From contig OY986438.1 of NCBI GenBank assembly GCA_963920525.1, positions 132,685,920 through 132,749,919 on the forward strand: 64,000 nt of DNA. Direction: 5' to 3'. The position numbers and the translations under genes were made by a program. The stretch comes from Dichetophora obliterata. Its lineage: Eukaryota > Arthropoda > Insecta > Diptera > Sciomyzidae. This document shows, one piece after another, positions 33,302-45,906 of the stretch. Each line of letters begins with the position of its first letter. Position 1 is the stretch's first letter. Below the pieces are notes generated by a model. It saw only the letters and a program-made list of their open reading frames with translations. It made no database searches and was not told where the DNA came from.

Positions 33302-36300
33302 AATAGTTAAACAAAAAATTTTAACTTTATTTTAATTATGAGCTATTTAGATCAAGTAAGTTTTGAAGAAGGCAACAACAACAACAAAAACCTCTGAATA
33401 GAGTCAATCACTCAGCAGACTTAACAGACTCTTTCGGAAGTAGCTGCCCTTCCATCTTCTTGTCCATCTTTTAGTCCTGAGTGATTAAGCTTTGGCCAAC
33501 CCACGGTTTCAGTCTTATCTGATTTGACAATTGTTTGAATAACATTCTTTGTTGAGATCGCACGAATTTATTTCTTATTTGCCATTTTTATATGACATTA
33601 AAGCATTGAAGTAATTTCTGAGATCACAAATCTTAAAAAGCTCATAATTGAAATCATGTAAAAATTCAAAGAATAGAACATAAATAATTATTAAAAAAAC
33701 TATAACATTTAGCGCCCAAGGCCTAAAATAACCAACACAAGAGTATTTATTTTTTCGCGAGTGTAAAGCTCCAAAAATAAACTACTTCTAGAGTGGCACT
33801 AGGTACGGAAGCCTCCAGGCGGAATCCAAAAAAAGATGAATAGAGATATGTTTTAAACTGTATAAAACAATTAGTACAAAAACGTTAGCTGATATTTTGT
33901 TGCACAAAATAACGTTTTCCTTGACCTAAGCCAAGCGAGCGCTTAGAAATGCTGCTCCACTTTTAGAAATGGTTGTAGCCACAGAAAAATTGTGCCAAAA
34001 AAATTTAAAAAAAAAAACCTCAGTAAGGCAAAGTGGTAGATATAAGAATGAATCTTTTTTATGTAATAAGTAAGATGGCAAAAAATTGCTTAAAAAAGGA
34101 TGATTGAATGTTACATTGGGATAAGGAAGAAAATGAAAAATGCTGCTAGCAAATAAAAACGTACGTCTGTCTGCTGACTGCTGTAACTGAGTGTGCAATA
34201 AAAACGTGTCTACACTGAAAACAAATCTACCTATTATAAAATCGATATGTGTTCACTTTTACTAATAAAATTTTTTAAAATTTTAATATATTCAGATATA
34301 TTTTAAGAACATTTGCTATAATTCTGACGAAAATTTATTGCACTTTTTTTTCAAAAACAAGAACAGATGCCAGCAATATTTATTCATTTAAAATATATCT
34401 CAATACACAAAAATTTGTATACATTTGGTTGAAAAAAATATGAACACATTTGGCGTCAATTTAAAACATGTGTTTTTTTTCGTGAAGCGTACAAAAAAAC
34501 CTTTATGTGTATTCCTGTGTTCATATGTATATAATATGGCAGAAGAAAAGAAAATAAAGTTTGTTATAAAAATGTAGGTTAACCACCACAGCACCGAAGT
34601 GCACTTCGTCAATTCTATGCCTGTTTTTGGTTCTCTCTCTGGCTCCTTTTTCGCTGCTTCGCTTTTTCATGGATAACGATGATGCTACGCCGCAGCGTCT
34701 ACTGGTGGAAAGTATAGAGGAAAACAAATAAAGTGGGTGTAACAAAAAAAAAAAAATTTTGTTTCTTGCGCGTAATAAAATATTTGCTCTCCAAAGTGTA
34801 GTAAAAGCGAACAACAACAAAAAGATCAAAATTAAACCAACCTAAGACCCACTGTGTTGTAATATCATAAATAGGTCGCTTTAAACAGGCTGTTGTCTTG
34901 TGAAATAGAGCCCATAATGGCAGAGATATAAGAGAAGACATATGAGTAACAATTTCTATGATGGACTGTCTTAAGCAAAAAAAAAAAAAAAAAAAAAAAA
35001 AATATTGTATGTTGTATGTTGTAAAATTGGATGTTTACTAAAAAAAATCACTAGAAAATTTCTCTGTCAATTTATTATGTATGGTTAAGATATTTCAAGG
35101 TCTTTTCAAAGTTGGCGAAAATATTAAAATTGTCAAAATTTCTTATTGTTTTATCCAGCATTGCCTGCTTTCTAAATTTGACCAACTGTCTGTAAAGCAG
35201 TGTACCATAATGAACACTAAAGTGCAGACTTGACAGATCATATCATTAACTTTCTAGCATCCATTTATTTTTAGTTTATAAATTCAATCTTGGACTAGTA
35301 TATATGGGCTACATTTTTCATGGTAAACTGTATGGGGTGAAAACAAAACAAAACAGCAAATCGGTGTGCTCGACCTTTTTTAAAAATTCTGAAAAAATTA
35401 TCAAAAATTTTGTTGGGTCTGTAGATACTGGAAATGGCATTTTTTATTTCCTCGCTAATTTATTTTGCAAGTTAAGGGTGTTTAAAAATGAAAAAATGAT
35501 GAAAATAATGGAAAATATGCACATTTTTGATGATTTATTTCTTGAAAACTAATAGAGATAAAATTTTTCAGCTTTTTTTATTTTAATTTAAAAAAATAGA
35601 ATTTTAATATGTGTATCCATACTTTTTAAAAAAAGTGACAGTTTTTCCAAAAAGCTCTATTGAAGAAAGATTTTTTTTCATCAGTTGATTTTTTCGAAGG
35701 TTGATCCAAAAATAAAAATTTGTTTTTACTACTTAAAAGAACTTTTAAAGTTAGCTTAGAATATGTCAAGAGTTTTGCATTTTTGTTGTTTTAAATTAGT
35801 GTTATTTACTCTCAAATTTGAGTCGAACCACGAAAATAGCACTTTTTAACACCCTGTATCTTCCTTTTCGCATGCAATAAAAAATCTGAAAATTTAACAG
35901 AAGATGTATTTAACTGAATTTAGTAATACCTTATAGTTTCATCATGGAGGCTTGAATAGTTTCTACGGTATAGATTTTTAAAATCACCCTTTTTTAGTTT
36001 TTCAAGTATTGATAATAAAATGAATTTTTCATACCTTATATGGTCTCACATGGTATACAGCCGTGCTCATAGACTTTACTATAACTCAATGGGATAAAAT
36101 CCGGGAACGAAAATAATCATTATTTCTCAAATTTTTATGAAAAAAAATCAGCACATTCTACTTGTCGCAGAACATTTTTGAGTATACCGAATGTTAACAA
36201 TTTGTAGATAATTTTCCAATCAATAAAGACTTTTATTTTGTAAGCATTAAAAAAAAAAAAATTAAAATAATTGACTTTGAGTTTTAAATTGTCCGTTTTG

Positions 36301-36424
36301 AATTTTTTTTTATTTATTTTTTATATAATTCGTCATAAAATTCATAATATTTTAAATACTGTAAAATCCAAACCGCTCTATTGATTTCGTTCAAAATGGA
36401 AAAACATATTATATGCATCCTATA
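33302..36424. other. AT-rich stretch, no gene seen
   Basis: A 21-base A-run lies near 34979-35001. A lone Tc1-type end may be present at 36056-36075 (tacagccgtgctcatagact) without a partner. acaccctgtat at 35849 is a phrase common in insect repeats. No coding frame is supported. Confidence 0.4.
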
Positions 36425-36426
36425 TA

Positions 36427-37332
36427 AAGGGTCCGCCATCTAACTTTTTTTTCAACTAGTACTTATTTCGTGAATGGTAACATTTAGCTCATGTCTGATA
36501 TGACAGATAATTAGTTTTATTTTTCCGCTAAATGAATTTGGTTGTGTATACGCTTGAACAACGCTGGGAAGTGGGCCTGCGATCGACTTACAGAAGATGC
36601 CGATTTTGCCAAAAAAATTATATTTTCAGATGAAGCCCATTTTGATCTTGGCGGGTATGTAAACAAGCAAAATTGTCGCATTTGGGGCACAGAAAACCCG
36701 CACGCATACATTGAAAAGCCGCTGCACCCAAAACGAGTCACTGTTTGGTGCGGATTTTGGTCCAGAGGCATAATTGGGCCATTTTTCTTCGAAAATGAGC
36801 AAGGAGTGGCCGTTACAGTCAATGGCGATCGTTATCGGGTCATGTTTTTCACAAAAATTGAAGAGGAGGATATTGGCAACATTTGGTTTCAACAGGACGG
36901 CGCTACGTACCACACAGCCGAAGCTACACTCGATGTTTTGCGGCCTGTTTTTGAATATCGCATTATCAGCCGCAGAGCTGATGTCGTTTGGCCAACTCGG
37001 AGCTGCGATTTGACACCGTTGGACTATTATTTGTGGGGTGCCTTCAAAGATAAGTGTTACGCCGACAAGCCAGAGACAATTGACGCTTTAAAGGACAATA
37101 TTCGTGAAGCCATTGGTGAAATACAGCTGCACACAATCGATAATGTGCTTAAAAACTGGACCGATCGTGTATGCTACTGCATGGCCAGCCGAAGCAGCCA
37201 TTTGAATGAAATTATCTTTCATTACTTACCGGAAGGATTGTACTTTAAAATCAAAAAAGAAATTTGAGAAAATATCCAGTAGTTGTTTTTATAGAATTTT
37301 CAAAAAAAAAAAAAGTTATTTGGCGGACCCTT
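36427..37332 (+). mobile_element. 906 bp rosa-type (DD41D) transposon copy with intact ends
   Basis: The left end AAGGGTCCGCCATCTAACTT and the right end (read inward) AAGGGTCCGCCAAATAACTT match over about 28 bp. TA stands at 36425-36426 and at 37333-37334. The interior encodes the C-terminal two thirds of a transposase. The length is some 400 bp short of a full Tc1/mariner-superfamily element, because an internal segment coding for the DNA-binding domain is missing. The ends and the catalytic frame are clean, so the copy is probably young. Confidence 0.85.
36532..37267 (+). pseudogene. DD41D (rosa-type) transposase, internally deleted
   Basis: The catalytic frame (open from 36536 to TGA at 37265) shows IIFSDEAHFDLGGYVNKQN (first Asp), FQQDGATYHTAEATLDVL (second Asp) and WPTRSCDLTPLDYYLWG (third Asp). 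Counting gives 41 residues between the second and third Asp, the signature of the rosa group. All three acidic residues and the C-terminal tail (NWTDRV...SHLNEIIFHYLP) are present with no stop. A second frame starts at ATG 36532 with YTLEQRWEVGL, the usual N-terminus of the family, and runs out of frame after the junction near 36562. The helix-turn-helix region between is gone. The product would be an isolated catalytic domain, if it is made at all. Confidence 0.85.
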
Positions 37333-37334
37333 TA

Positions 37335-38075
37335 TGATTCGGATATACTTAGTTTTGACCACACCCCTTCTACCCCTTTCTAACTTACATTAATTTTTTT
37401 ATTGGAATTCTTTTTAGTAAAAGAGTTTTTACTAATCTAATTTAAAAAAATTCTGTTATTTTGACACCAAAAGCAATCACATATCTTCTAAATTGTAGAA
37501 ATTTTTAATATAATAACTTTAAAAAAAAACATCTTTACCTGAGAATGAGAAATAAACTATATGAAAATCAAAATTTTTTTTCGATGCCAATATCTCCGCT
37601 GTTTTGGAATATATTTATTTTTAATCTTTTTTCGTCAAAAGTTCAATGAAATTGCTAGATAAAAAGAATTTTAACTGTACCATTAGGCAAGTGAATATAG
37701 TTTTTATCGTTTTTCAAATAAGGTCCAAAATATTAACATTTTGCACAAAAAACGAATTAAAATTTTTTTGTTGTAAAATAAAAACAAATAAAAATTGCAT
37801 TTCTAAGTACCGATTATATGACATAACATTCCCTTGCAAAAATTTGTAAAATTGATAAACTGTTTTTGTCATTTCATTTTGTCTATGACTGTTTTTGACG
37901 AAATTAATTTTTTCCAAAATGTTGTTTTTATATTTGCAAATAAAAAGTAGTCAAGTCTCAAAATTAGTCTCTCTTAATTTGAAAAAATTACCCCCATATC
38001 TCTATTCAATCAAAAGTTGAGGCTAAAAATATATTTTTTATGCCATTGGCCTAACGGTATAAAAAATAAGCTTTA
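37335..38075. other. AT-rich stretch, no gene seen
   Basis: Only A/T-driven frames; it may include decayed 5' Helitron sequence that I cannot recognise. Confidence 0.4.
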
Positions 38076-38079
38076 CAAA

Positions 38080-39215
38080 TATAGTAAGTCTCATTTGTTG
38101 TTAGAAGGAGGCAGAACAGTCCATGCTACTTTTAAACTACCTCTCAATCTTCTTACCTCTAAGACCTCGCTGTGCAATACTTTAAAAAAGAGCAATATGG
38201 CAAAATATTACGTGATTGGAAGCTTATAGTATGAAATGAAAGTATTATAGCACATAAAAGAGCCTTATGCACTGATCAGAACACTGAAATATTATAGAGG
38301 AAACAATAATGTGTTGCGAGAAAACACTGTACTTTTGGCAATAATTGCAGGTAGTACCAAAAGGAACACAAGGCGATGATATATTGCTTGTTTTAAGGCA
38401 TTTCATATTTGGCCACTTTTTAAAAAACATCACTTAAAAAATATATTGGAAAATTCTCCGAAATATTGCTTAAAAAAAGGAATGGACTGTATTCTGTTTT
38501 TTAGGGTAAAGTAAAAATGTCTACTGATTTGGAGAAAGTTGTAAAAAACATTGAAGAGCTCATTTCCAGATATTGCTGACATAAAAAACAAAAGCATGGA
38601 CTGGTTGTGTGAGCGTACCATTCTTACTCTTAAGAACGACAGGGATACTATTATAATCGAAATTATGCTAAGGTCTTTTAAAGCAATCGAAATGACGTAC
38701 AGATCAGTGGATACGGTAGTGCAAAGGGATTATGCAGTTGAATACCCAGTAGATTTTCTAAGCACATTGAATTCTTCAGGATTTTCAGCACACTTAATTT
38801 TACTTAAAGTATGAGATCCTATTATGTTGTTTCGTAATCTTAATCCACCAAAGCTTTGTAATGGAACAACACTACTGGTTAAATATCTTGACAGAAACAT
38901 TATAGAAGAATTAATATTGACTGGATGCACTCGGGGTGATTTAGTTTTAATTCCTCGAATACCACTCGTACCAACACATAACCCATTGCAGTATAAAAGG
39001 CTACAATTTTTTTGAAGTTATATTTTGCGATGACCATCAAAAAATCGCAGTGATAGCTATTAATGAGATCAGAAATTGATTTAACACAGAAGTGTTGTTT
39101 GCATGGACAACAATACGTTGAATTTTCTTGAGTAAGGTCAGCAAGTAGTCTCATAAACCTTACACTGAAAGGAAAAACCTCTAATGTAGTGTACAAAGAA
39201 GAAGTCTGTTAAGAT
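38080..39215 (+). pseudogene. Helitron PIF1-like helicase, C-terminal half, frameshifted
   Basis: Segments follow one another on the plus strand in the order of Helitron helicases. They are LLLEGGRTVHATFKLPLNL and CNTLKKSNMAK (38092-38200), WKLIVWNES and AHKRAL (about 38218-38265), FPDIADI and MDWLCERTILTLKNDRD (38551-38640), and TYRSVDTVVQRDYAVEYPVD with FLSTLNSSGFSAHLILLK (to 38810). The last are LFRNLNPPKLCNGTTLLVK, LILTGCTRGDLVLIPRIPL and QYKRLQFF (38824-39015), then FAMTIKKSQ, IDLTQ, LHGQQYV and GKTSNVVYKE (to about 39205). The Walker A part and the Rep domain lie upstream or are lost. At least three frameshifts or stops make it non-functional. Helitron ends (5' TC, 3' hairpin plus CTRR) were not found. 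Confidence 0.8.
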
Positions 39216-40520
39216 GACTTCATTGCTTATATCAGCTTAACCATATCAGCTAAATATGAATAACTGTATAAAGTTTGACCTCAAGCCTATAAGCAACTGC
39301 CTTCAACAAAGTTAAGTTAGAAGAAACACTTCTTAAAAATATATTCCAATAGGGATTACATCACTGTAAATGACCAGCATAGTAATAGTATGCACCAAGA
39401 AAGACCCTTCTCAGCATAAGTTAACGATCATGGAGTTTGGCAGGGATAACAAAATCAGCCAGCTTAGAAATTTATGAAGTGCAACTACTGCTTCATTAGA
39501 GCGATATTCGTCTACAATGTTGTTTTAAGAAAAATTATACTAAGCATATGCAAGCAACGACGACCTAAATAGTGTTAGCTCAAGAAATTCTCCTAAGCTA
39601 CTTTGAGATCATCAAATGTGACCACAGCTCCAACAGCAATCTATAATTCTACAAAATTTTATCGAGAAGAGCCTTCCTTAGCGAAATACAGGTGTATAAT
39701 GATAGCCAGCGATGCTTGATTAATCAAGTGTGACAAAATCATCTACTGCAAACTTTCCCGAAAACACAAATAAAAAAAAGCATATTTGCTAAGCACAGTT
39801 CCAATGTCCTTACATCAAGTGTGATCCAACGTGTTTACATATTTGGTAACAGTGAGAACTTAGCCAGCATTTACCAAATAGCTCTGTGCATTAGATGACA
39901 TTTAGTAACAGCACCACAAGCGACCGATTTATTCATTTTTATTAAAGTTAGTGCAACAGTTTCATTTTAATATTTTGTTAGTATTTGTTCAACAATAACG
40001 TTAAGAAATATATATATATATAAAGTTTTTTTGTTTGTCCAGATCTGTGCAAAGCCGAGTTAATCAGCTAGTTATTTCTATATTTATAAATTAATAAAAA
40101 AATATATAATTTATTTTCAATAACCATATAGTTTCTTTGCCATTAGCAAGTATGCCGTCTATAACCAAATATATTTATAGTTCCTCAGTATATAGCTATA
40201 GTTCCTCAATGTGTAGTTTAATAATATTCGCCGATTATTTTTATTAATATATTTTAATAAATATAAATTTTAAAGTATCTTTACTAGAGTTGTCTTGAAT
40301 TTTTATTGATTTTTTAAAACATCCTCAGCGGAAATATGTTATAACTACGATACAAACATATGTCTTATACGCATTCCTTAAAAATGTACCATCAGGAATG
40401 CAATAAGACTTAAGAACCAAGCAATATTAAATTATTTTGTCTTTCTCCCACTCTATATTTTTTCACATTGTTGAGATATCTACGTTCTTCCAACCAAAAT
40501 TTTAACACATACTCACTCAA
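39216..40520. other. AT-rich stretch, no gene seen
   Basis: Probably includes the 3' part of the Helitron. A TA-dinucleotide run lies at about 40008-40022. No 3' hairpin could be assigned. Confidence 0.35.
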
Positions 40521-40522
40521 GC

Positions 40523-40960
40523 TCACACACACACACACACACATACACACACAGACTTACGTATGCACGCAATATTTGTGTCTTGTCTGTCGCTCATTTT
40601 CATTGCAATCTTGTCGCTGTCAACTTGATTACGTATGTCATATTTTATGTACACAGAATATGTTGCATATTTTAGGGCGCATGCATTTGTGCAGATAAAA
40701 CCAAGCAAAACAAAAACAGAATTATACATACATGAAAAAGGCACACAAACACACACGCATTCACTTAAAACATGCAGTTTACAATCAGAGTGTCTGATGC
40801 ATTTGCATACAACGACAAACGCATTCACACATACGAACACACGTTCTACACACATCCATGCACTAAGTCTATTAAAGCATGCATGAACAAAGAGTTACAA
40901 GGCGACACACAGTTATTCGTATTGAACATACAAACTTATTTAATGTATATAAGAGTATGA
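40523..40960. repeat. CA-rich microsatellite region
   Basis: A nearly pure (CA)n run at 40523-40553 is followed by interrupted CA-rich stretches at 40740-40760 and 40820-40860, with more at 40979-41000. All frames here (plus or minus) are the product of this repeat. Confidence 0.6.
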
Positions 40961-41764
40961 CTTACATATGTATCCCTACACACACACATACGCACATAAC
41001 AATATTTTTAGCTGCTTAAACTTCTCAACAATGTGGTTTTTTAATTAAATTAAAATGTTTGTTTGCTTATTTTTATCATAATCAACAAGTTTTTTACCAT
41101 AAAACATAATTTTCCAATTGAATTTTATTCAAAGTATTTTAAGCAGCGTCTGCAAAATATGGTGTTATGGTTTGTATCTGTGCATGTGTAGGTAAACTTT
41201 CAAGGGGCAAAGAAAGAAAATGCTTTGGTTCAAAGTTTGCACACAAAATCAGTTGGTTAATAATTTAAAAGCAAAACTTTGGATATTAAAAAGTTTTTCT
41301 CCTATTCAAGTGAAGATAATAAAAAGCCTTTTCGTTTCTTATATTCTTAATCTTTTTCTTATTTTATTTCTATTTTGAGATTTAAAATAGAGGTTAATTA
41401 ACAACAAAAGAAGATTAATATATACATACTCCATTTAATGTGAAGGCGCTTACCAAATGAGGCATTTAACCCTTTCAGGAGCACATTAAGAATGTGGAAT
41501 AAGTATTGAAATTTGACAGCTGATCTAAGAAATCAAGACCCGATGCAAAAAAGCATTTGTGTGGCCACCACTCACGCTAGAAGTAAAACTTGTACTAAAA
41601 AAAGCGAAGATCTTTGAATGGTTAAATGCGTTTAATTTACTTTTAAAAGGGATTCAAATAAAAAAACCTATTTCATCGAATGATGCGTGAAGATTAAAGA
41701 TATTCAAATTGATTATTATAATAATATATTAAAATTTTTTATATCTTACAATGATACCATACTA
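40961..41764. other. No gene seen
   Basis: AT-rich; tttaaccctttcaggagcac at 41466 may be a lone element end. Confidence 0.4.
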
Positions 41765-41965
41765 CCATTTCAAACGTAGCAGAAAATATAGTAATCAATA
41801 GTAGTCAATAGTAGTCAAAAATAGCAGTAGAAAAGAATTAAAAATAGTAGTAAATAAGAAGAAGAAAATAATAAAAAAATAGTAAAAGGAGTTGAAGAGT
41901 TAATAGAAGTAAAAAAATTAGCTGAAATAGGAGTATCAAAAATAGCAGAAAAAGAAGTAGGAAAT
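41765..41965 (+). repeat. Cryptic simple repeat built on (AATAGTAGTAA/GAAAA)
   Basis: Strongly purine-biased sequence composed of variations of atagtagtcaatagtagtca, agcagaaaaag and gtaggaaatag. It has no fixed unit length and reads as a degenerate trinucleotide-type repeat. Confidence 0.5.
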
Positions 41966-42395
41966 AGTAGAAAACCTAACACATTACTCAATACCATACC
42001 ATCATATTGTATTAGGGTAATTCGCGATCTAGCGCCATCGTTGCAAATGCAAAATTAACTGATTTAAAAAACAAAAAGCATTGATGTTCATTTGCAACAC
42101 TCATGCATTTGCTGTTACAAAAGACTTTTGGCAAATCTAAAAATATTGCATGACGCTATTGTGAAAAAATGTGTTCATTTTGCATTGAACATCACCAGCG
42201 ATACTATTTGATTACCGCTGATTGAGCGGCTGTTTTCATTGTTTAAATTTTTAGCGGAAAAAAAGTTTAATTTGTAATAAAAGAAAGATGTGGTAAAGAA
42301 ATGGAGGGAGTTTTAAAAATAAAATTCAAAGGGGAAAATGCAGTTTCATTTAATTGCTAAAAAATATGACAGAAATAGGTAGTAGAAACAGTAGT

Positions 42396-42799
42396 TAGAG
42401 ATGGGAGCGTGCCGGGCTTGACACGGCGTTCACGTGCCTAAAAAATCTTCGTACGTGCACGTGCTTAAGAAAAGTAAAGTAGTGCGTGCTTTTTCGTGTT
42501 CGTGCACTAAAATTTTACTATTTTCACTTTAGAAACTATTTTAAAAAAACTAATAAAAATAATAAAAACACATTCAACATTAGAATAATAATTTCAATAT
42601 TTTTTAGTTGAAACATAAATTTTAAAAAATATGTGTTTCATTTTCATAGCTGCTTTGCAAACTCCTGAATCGTGCTTTTTTGTGCGTGTTTGTGCGTTTT
42701 CGAGCTTTGTCTTTCGTGTTCGTGCATATTCGTGCAAGTACAAAAAAGTCGATTTTGCGTTCGTGCGTTCCTCAAAAATGTTACATGCGCCCATCTCTA
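42396..42799. mobile_element. 404 bp hAT-like MITE with TTCGTGC subterminal repeats
   Basis: Ends TAGAGATGGGAGCGTG and (read inward) TAGAGATGGGCGCATG match at 13-14 of 16 positions. The 8 bp outside are ACAGTAGT and ATATTAGT (6 of 8). The heptamer TTCGTGC or close variants (gtgcgtg, ttcgtgca) recur about a dozen times near both ends, the usual layout of hAT transposase binding sites. No coding capacity is present. Confidence 0.65.
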
Positions 42800-43611
42800 A
42801 TATTAGTAGAAAATAGTTATAAAAATAAATAATATTCCATAGAAACATACCATATTATAATTGCACACCATCATATCACACCTTCCTTGCATACGTTGCA
42901 AAAAAAAGAAAGAAATATTCAATGCTAAATAGTATTGAAAAAATAATGATGATGTTTTCGGGGGTCAAAACTCCCCACCAGATCCGAAGTTTTAAAATAA
43001 ATCAATCCAAATGTGACAAATCTAAAACATTTTTAAATAACTTAGAACACAAATTTTTTCTAGTGTTTTGAAAAAACTTAAAATCACCAATATAAAATAT
43101 ATAGCACTATCAAACTTTTATCAGTAAAATATACTCTCCAAAATGTATGCACTCATCCCTTTTTGTCATGAAATGAACGAAAAAAGTGTTTATTATAGAG
43201 TAAGCTGTATTGTTGTGCTACTCAACTACTTATATGTAACTTTATACATGATGTTTAATGTTAAATAGAATAAGAGTAATGGTAAATATAATGAGAGTAT
43301 GTAGGAGCTGGCATGCACATAAATACATTTATACATGACATCTCGCTTTTTTTTTTGTGTTTATGGTTTAAAAAGTAGTGAATTCATAACAGATCAAATG
43401 TATAAGATTCATATAATATGGTGGCTTATAGTATATAGCAATTAGGTGTTTTAATAGTGCGACCATAACGAGATACTTGAACTGAATAGCTAAGTTGAAT
43501 GCTCGTATTTCCTTGTATAGGAGAATTCTTTAGGAGAATTCTGGTAGTGTTGCAGAGTCGGTAGTTGTTTTGTCCGCTCTACTATAATTGATATGGCAGG
43601 GACGATACGTG
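42800..43611. other. AT-rich stretch, no gene seen
   Basis: No frames or repeat ends that I can support. Confidence 0.45.
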
Positions 43612-44470
43612 ATTTTTTTTGGTTTATGTGAATTGTGTTGCGCCTCAAAAGTTTTTCCATATCAGTTCTGACTGTGAGAGATTGTGGTGCATTTTGAGGA
43701 ATGCTTTCGACAGTGCTAGTTATCCAGTAACGATGACCCCTTTAAATCCGTGCCCGATCTCCAGGCAAATAAGGTTTTGCAGTTTTTGTTTTATTGTCAT
43801 AGCAACGTTTTGATTGGTGTCGTAGTTTCATATTAGAATGTACATCTGGGATAATTGTAGGTTTCAGTATTTGGGTTGATGTTGGTAGTGTCGTTTTCGT
43901 TACTTTGCTTATTAGTCGTTGGTTTTGTGATTGCAGGTCTTCATTTCTCGGAGAATTTCTGTAGTTCAGTAAAGCAAGATGTATGTCTGATTTCTATTTA
44001 AAACATTTTTTTCAGTATGGATTTTGCGATTTGAATATAACGTTCTGAAAGTCTATTAGATCGTGGGTAATAAGGACTTGATGTCTGATGTTGAATATCC
44101 CAAGCTTTTGTAAATTCATTGAACTCTCGCGACGATATCTAAGAACCATTGTCTGACTCCAAAAATGATGGTATACCGTGAGTTGAAAACCATGTTTTTA
44201 TACGGCTTATAATTTCAGCAGATGTTGATTGTTAGAGTTTTGTGAAATTCATAAATCCCAAGTAACTATCTACGGTTAAAAAGTAATTATTATTTTGAAA
44301 ATTTATTATCAGTGGCAACTATTTCCCACGGTAGAGTAGGAATTAATTTAATAATGAGTTATTTTCTCGGTTTTGTCGGCTGATAGGACTGACAAATGTT
44401 ACAAATTTCAATAAAATTTTTTATATCCAAATGCTTTCCTCGCCAGAATACTATGGCCCATAATCAAAGT
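43612..44470 (-). pseudogene. Ty3/gypsy retrotransposon integrase, decayed
   Basis: On the minus strand, from 44470 downward, the frame shows a zinc-binding half (FIEICNICQSYQPTKPRK) and PWEIVATD. After several stops come FGVRQWFLD, then TSSPYYPRSNRLSERYIQIA and KSILKKMF. Next are LLNYRNSPRNEDLQSQNQRL, LPTSTQILKPTIIPDVHSNM and YLPGDRARI, ending at about 43620. This is the order of a gypsy integrase: HHCC, catalytic core, GPY/F-adjacent C-terminus. The catalytic SDNGPQF block is destroyed. No LTRs, protease or RT were recognised nearby, so this is an isolated internal fragment. Confidence 0.75.
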
Positions 44471-45906
44471 CAAAACAAAAGTCAACTCTAAATGTAGTAT
44501 AAGCATTTTTGATTATGATTGTCGGACTATGGCTCTTGCTCTATTTAACCTTAAGTGGTTCTTCGTGCCAATTTTACACGATTTTCAATTTTAAGCTGAT
44601 ATTTCTTTAAAAAAGTTCATCAAATCGAGCTAGGATTTCGGCTCAATGTAAAAATCGTATGCAAAATTTGTGTTTTCGACATTTTTTTCAACGCTAGGTG
44701 TCGCTGCTACCCTACAGAAAAATTTACTTAAAAAGTTTTTGTGTGTTAAATTTACACACCATACCCAAGTAACATTGTTGGAGCAACTAGGTGCGAGTGA
44801 GCTCTAAAAGCGTGCTAAAGGTGTGTAATATGTGGCTGAACCTTTACCGCAGCTTTGTTTGCTTCTAGTTGATTTTTTTTTTAAAGAAAATGCTCGATAT
44901 CGAGCTCTTATACTTTATACAGCTCTGTAAAGAATTTTATAAAATCTGCAAAAGAGCAGAACTTGAAAATTTACTAATTGCTCTGTGAAGGCTCTTTTAA
45001 AGTAAAAATCACAACTTAAGAGCTGTTTTGAAACCCGTAGATTCAGTATAATGTTTGCTTTAATATATATTTTTCTATTGCATTTTTAAAGCTAATAGAT
45101 GTAAGATACTGTAAATTAATGCAATAAATTTTTTGGGAATAACAAGTGATTAAAAAAATCTGATAAAGAGTTTCTCTGAAAAAATGGCGATTTTATTAAA
45201 AATAGAAAATCTTGAGAGTTGTAAAAAGCTTAATGTTATAGACTACAATAATATATTAAGCAAAATTCATGATTTCTATGATACTTCTATTTAAGAATAA
45301 AGTATAAATATCATTTTTAGTTGATTTTAAAAAATTTAAAAATTTTCGAACTATTTTTAAAAAATAAACACTTCTAAATTTTTATAATTTTTTAAACCGG
45401 TTTTAGTTTTTCGAAGTATTCCATCGCATTTCCGATAAATTCAAAAGCGCACCGAAATTCACAGCATATAACGAATACACAAACATTAGTCTGATATAAT
45501 AATAAGTTCATTATTTCTGTAATTTACTTGTCATTCTAATCATCACAAACACTTGTCAAATTTTATATATTTCTTGAGTTTATTTTTAACACATACGTAT
45601 TTAAATGAATAAGAAAAAAAGAGCTTTGCAAGAGCTCTTATTTGGGTGTGACAGCGACTCTTTTAAAAGTCAATAGCTACTTCTATTCTTAATACGAAGC
45701 AAAAATAGTGCTTTTAAACTCAAGAAAGTAGCCTTATAACATATATTCTCTACAAGAGCCTTAGTAGTGCAACTAAAGCTATAGTTGAAGCTTGCTGCTA
45801 TATAAGATAGCACTAGAGGCTCTGCAAGAATTAATATATGGCTAAAATTGTCTTCTGCTTAATTGTTAATTTTTGTTACGATACTTACCTATTTTTTCAT
45901 TTTTTT
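44471..45906. repeat. Region with clustered AGAGCTC-type palindromic motifs
   Basis: Motifs of the form gagctc, agagctgt, aagagctctta and ggctctt are concentrated at 44795-45030 and again at 45615-45835, with few between. Two motif clusters about 600 bp apart suggest the subterminal regions of a non-autonomous DNA element, but I could not define its ends or a target duplication. No gene is seen. Confidence 0.3.

Noticed and set aside
36056..36075. tacagccgtgctcatagact, a possible Tc1-like end
   Set aside because: Single occurrence, no complementary end and no transposase nearby.
40468..40960. Several overlapping frames on both strands (76-110 codons)
   Set aside because: All are produced by the CA-rich repeat (VCVCVC or THTHTH).
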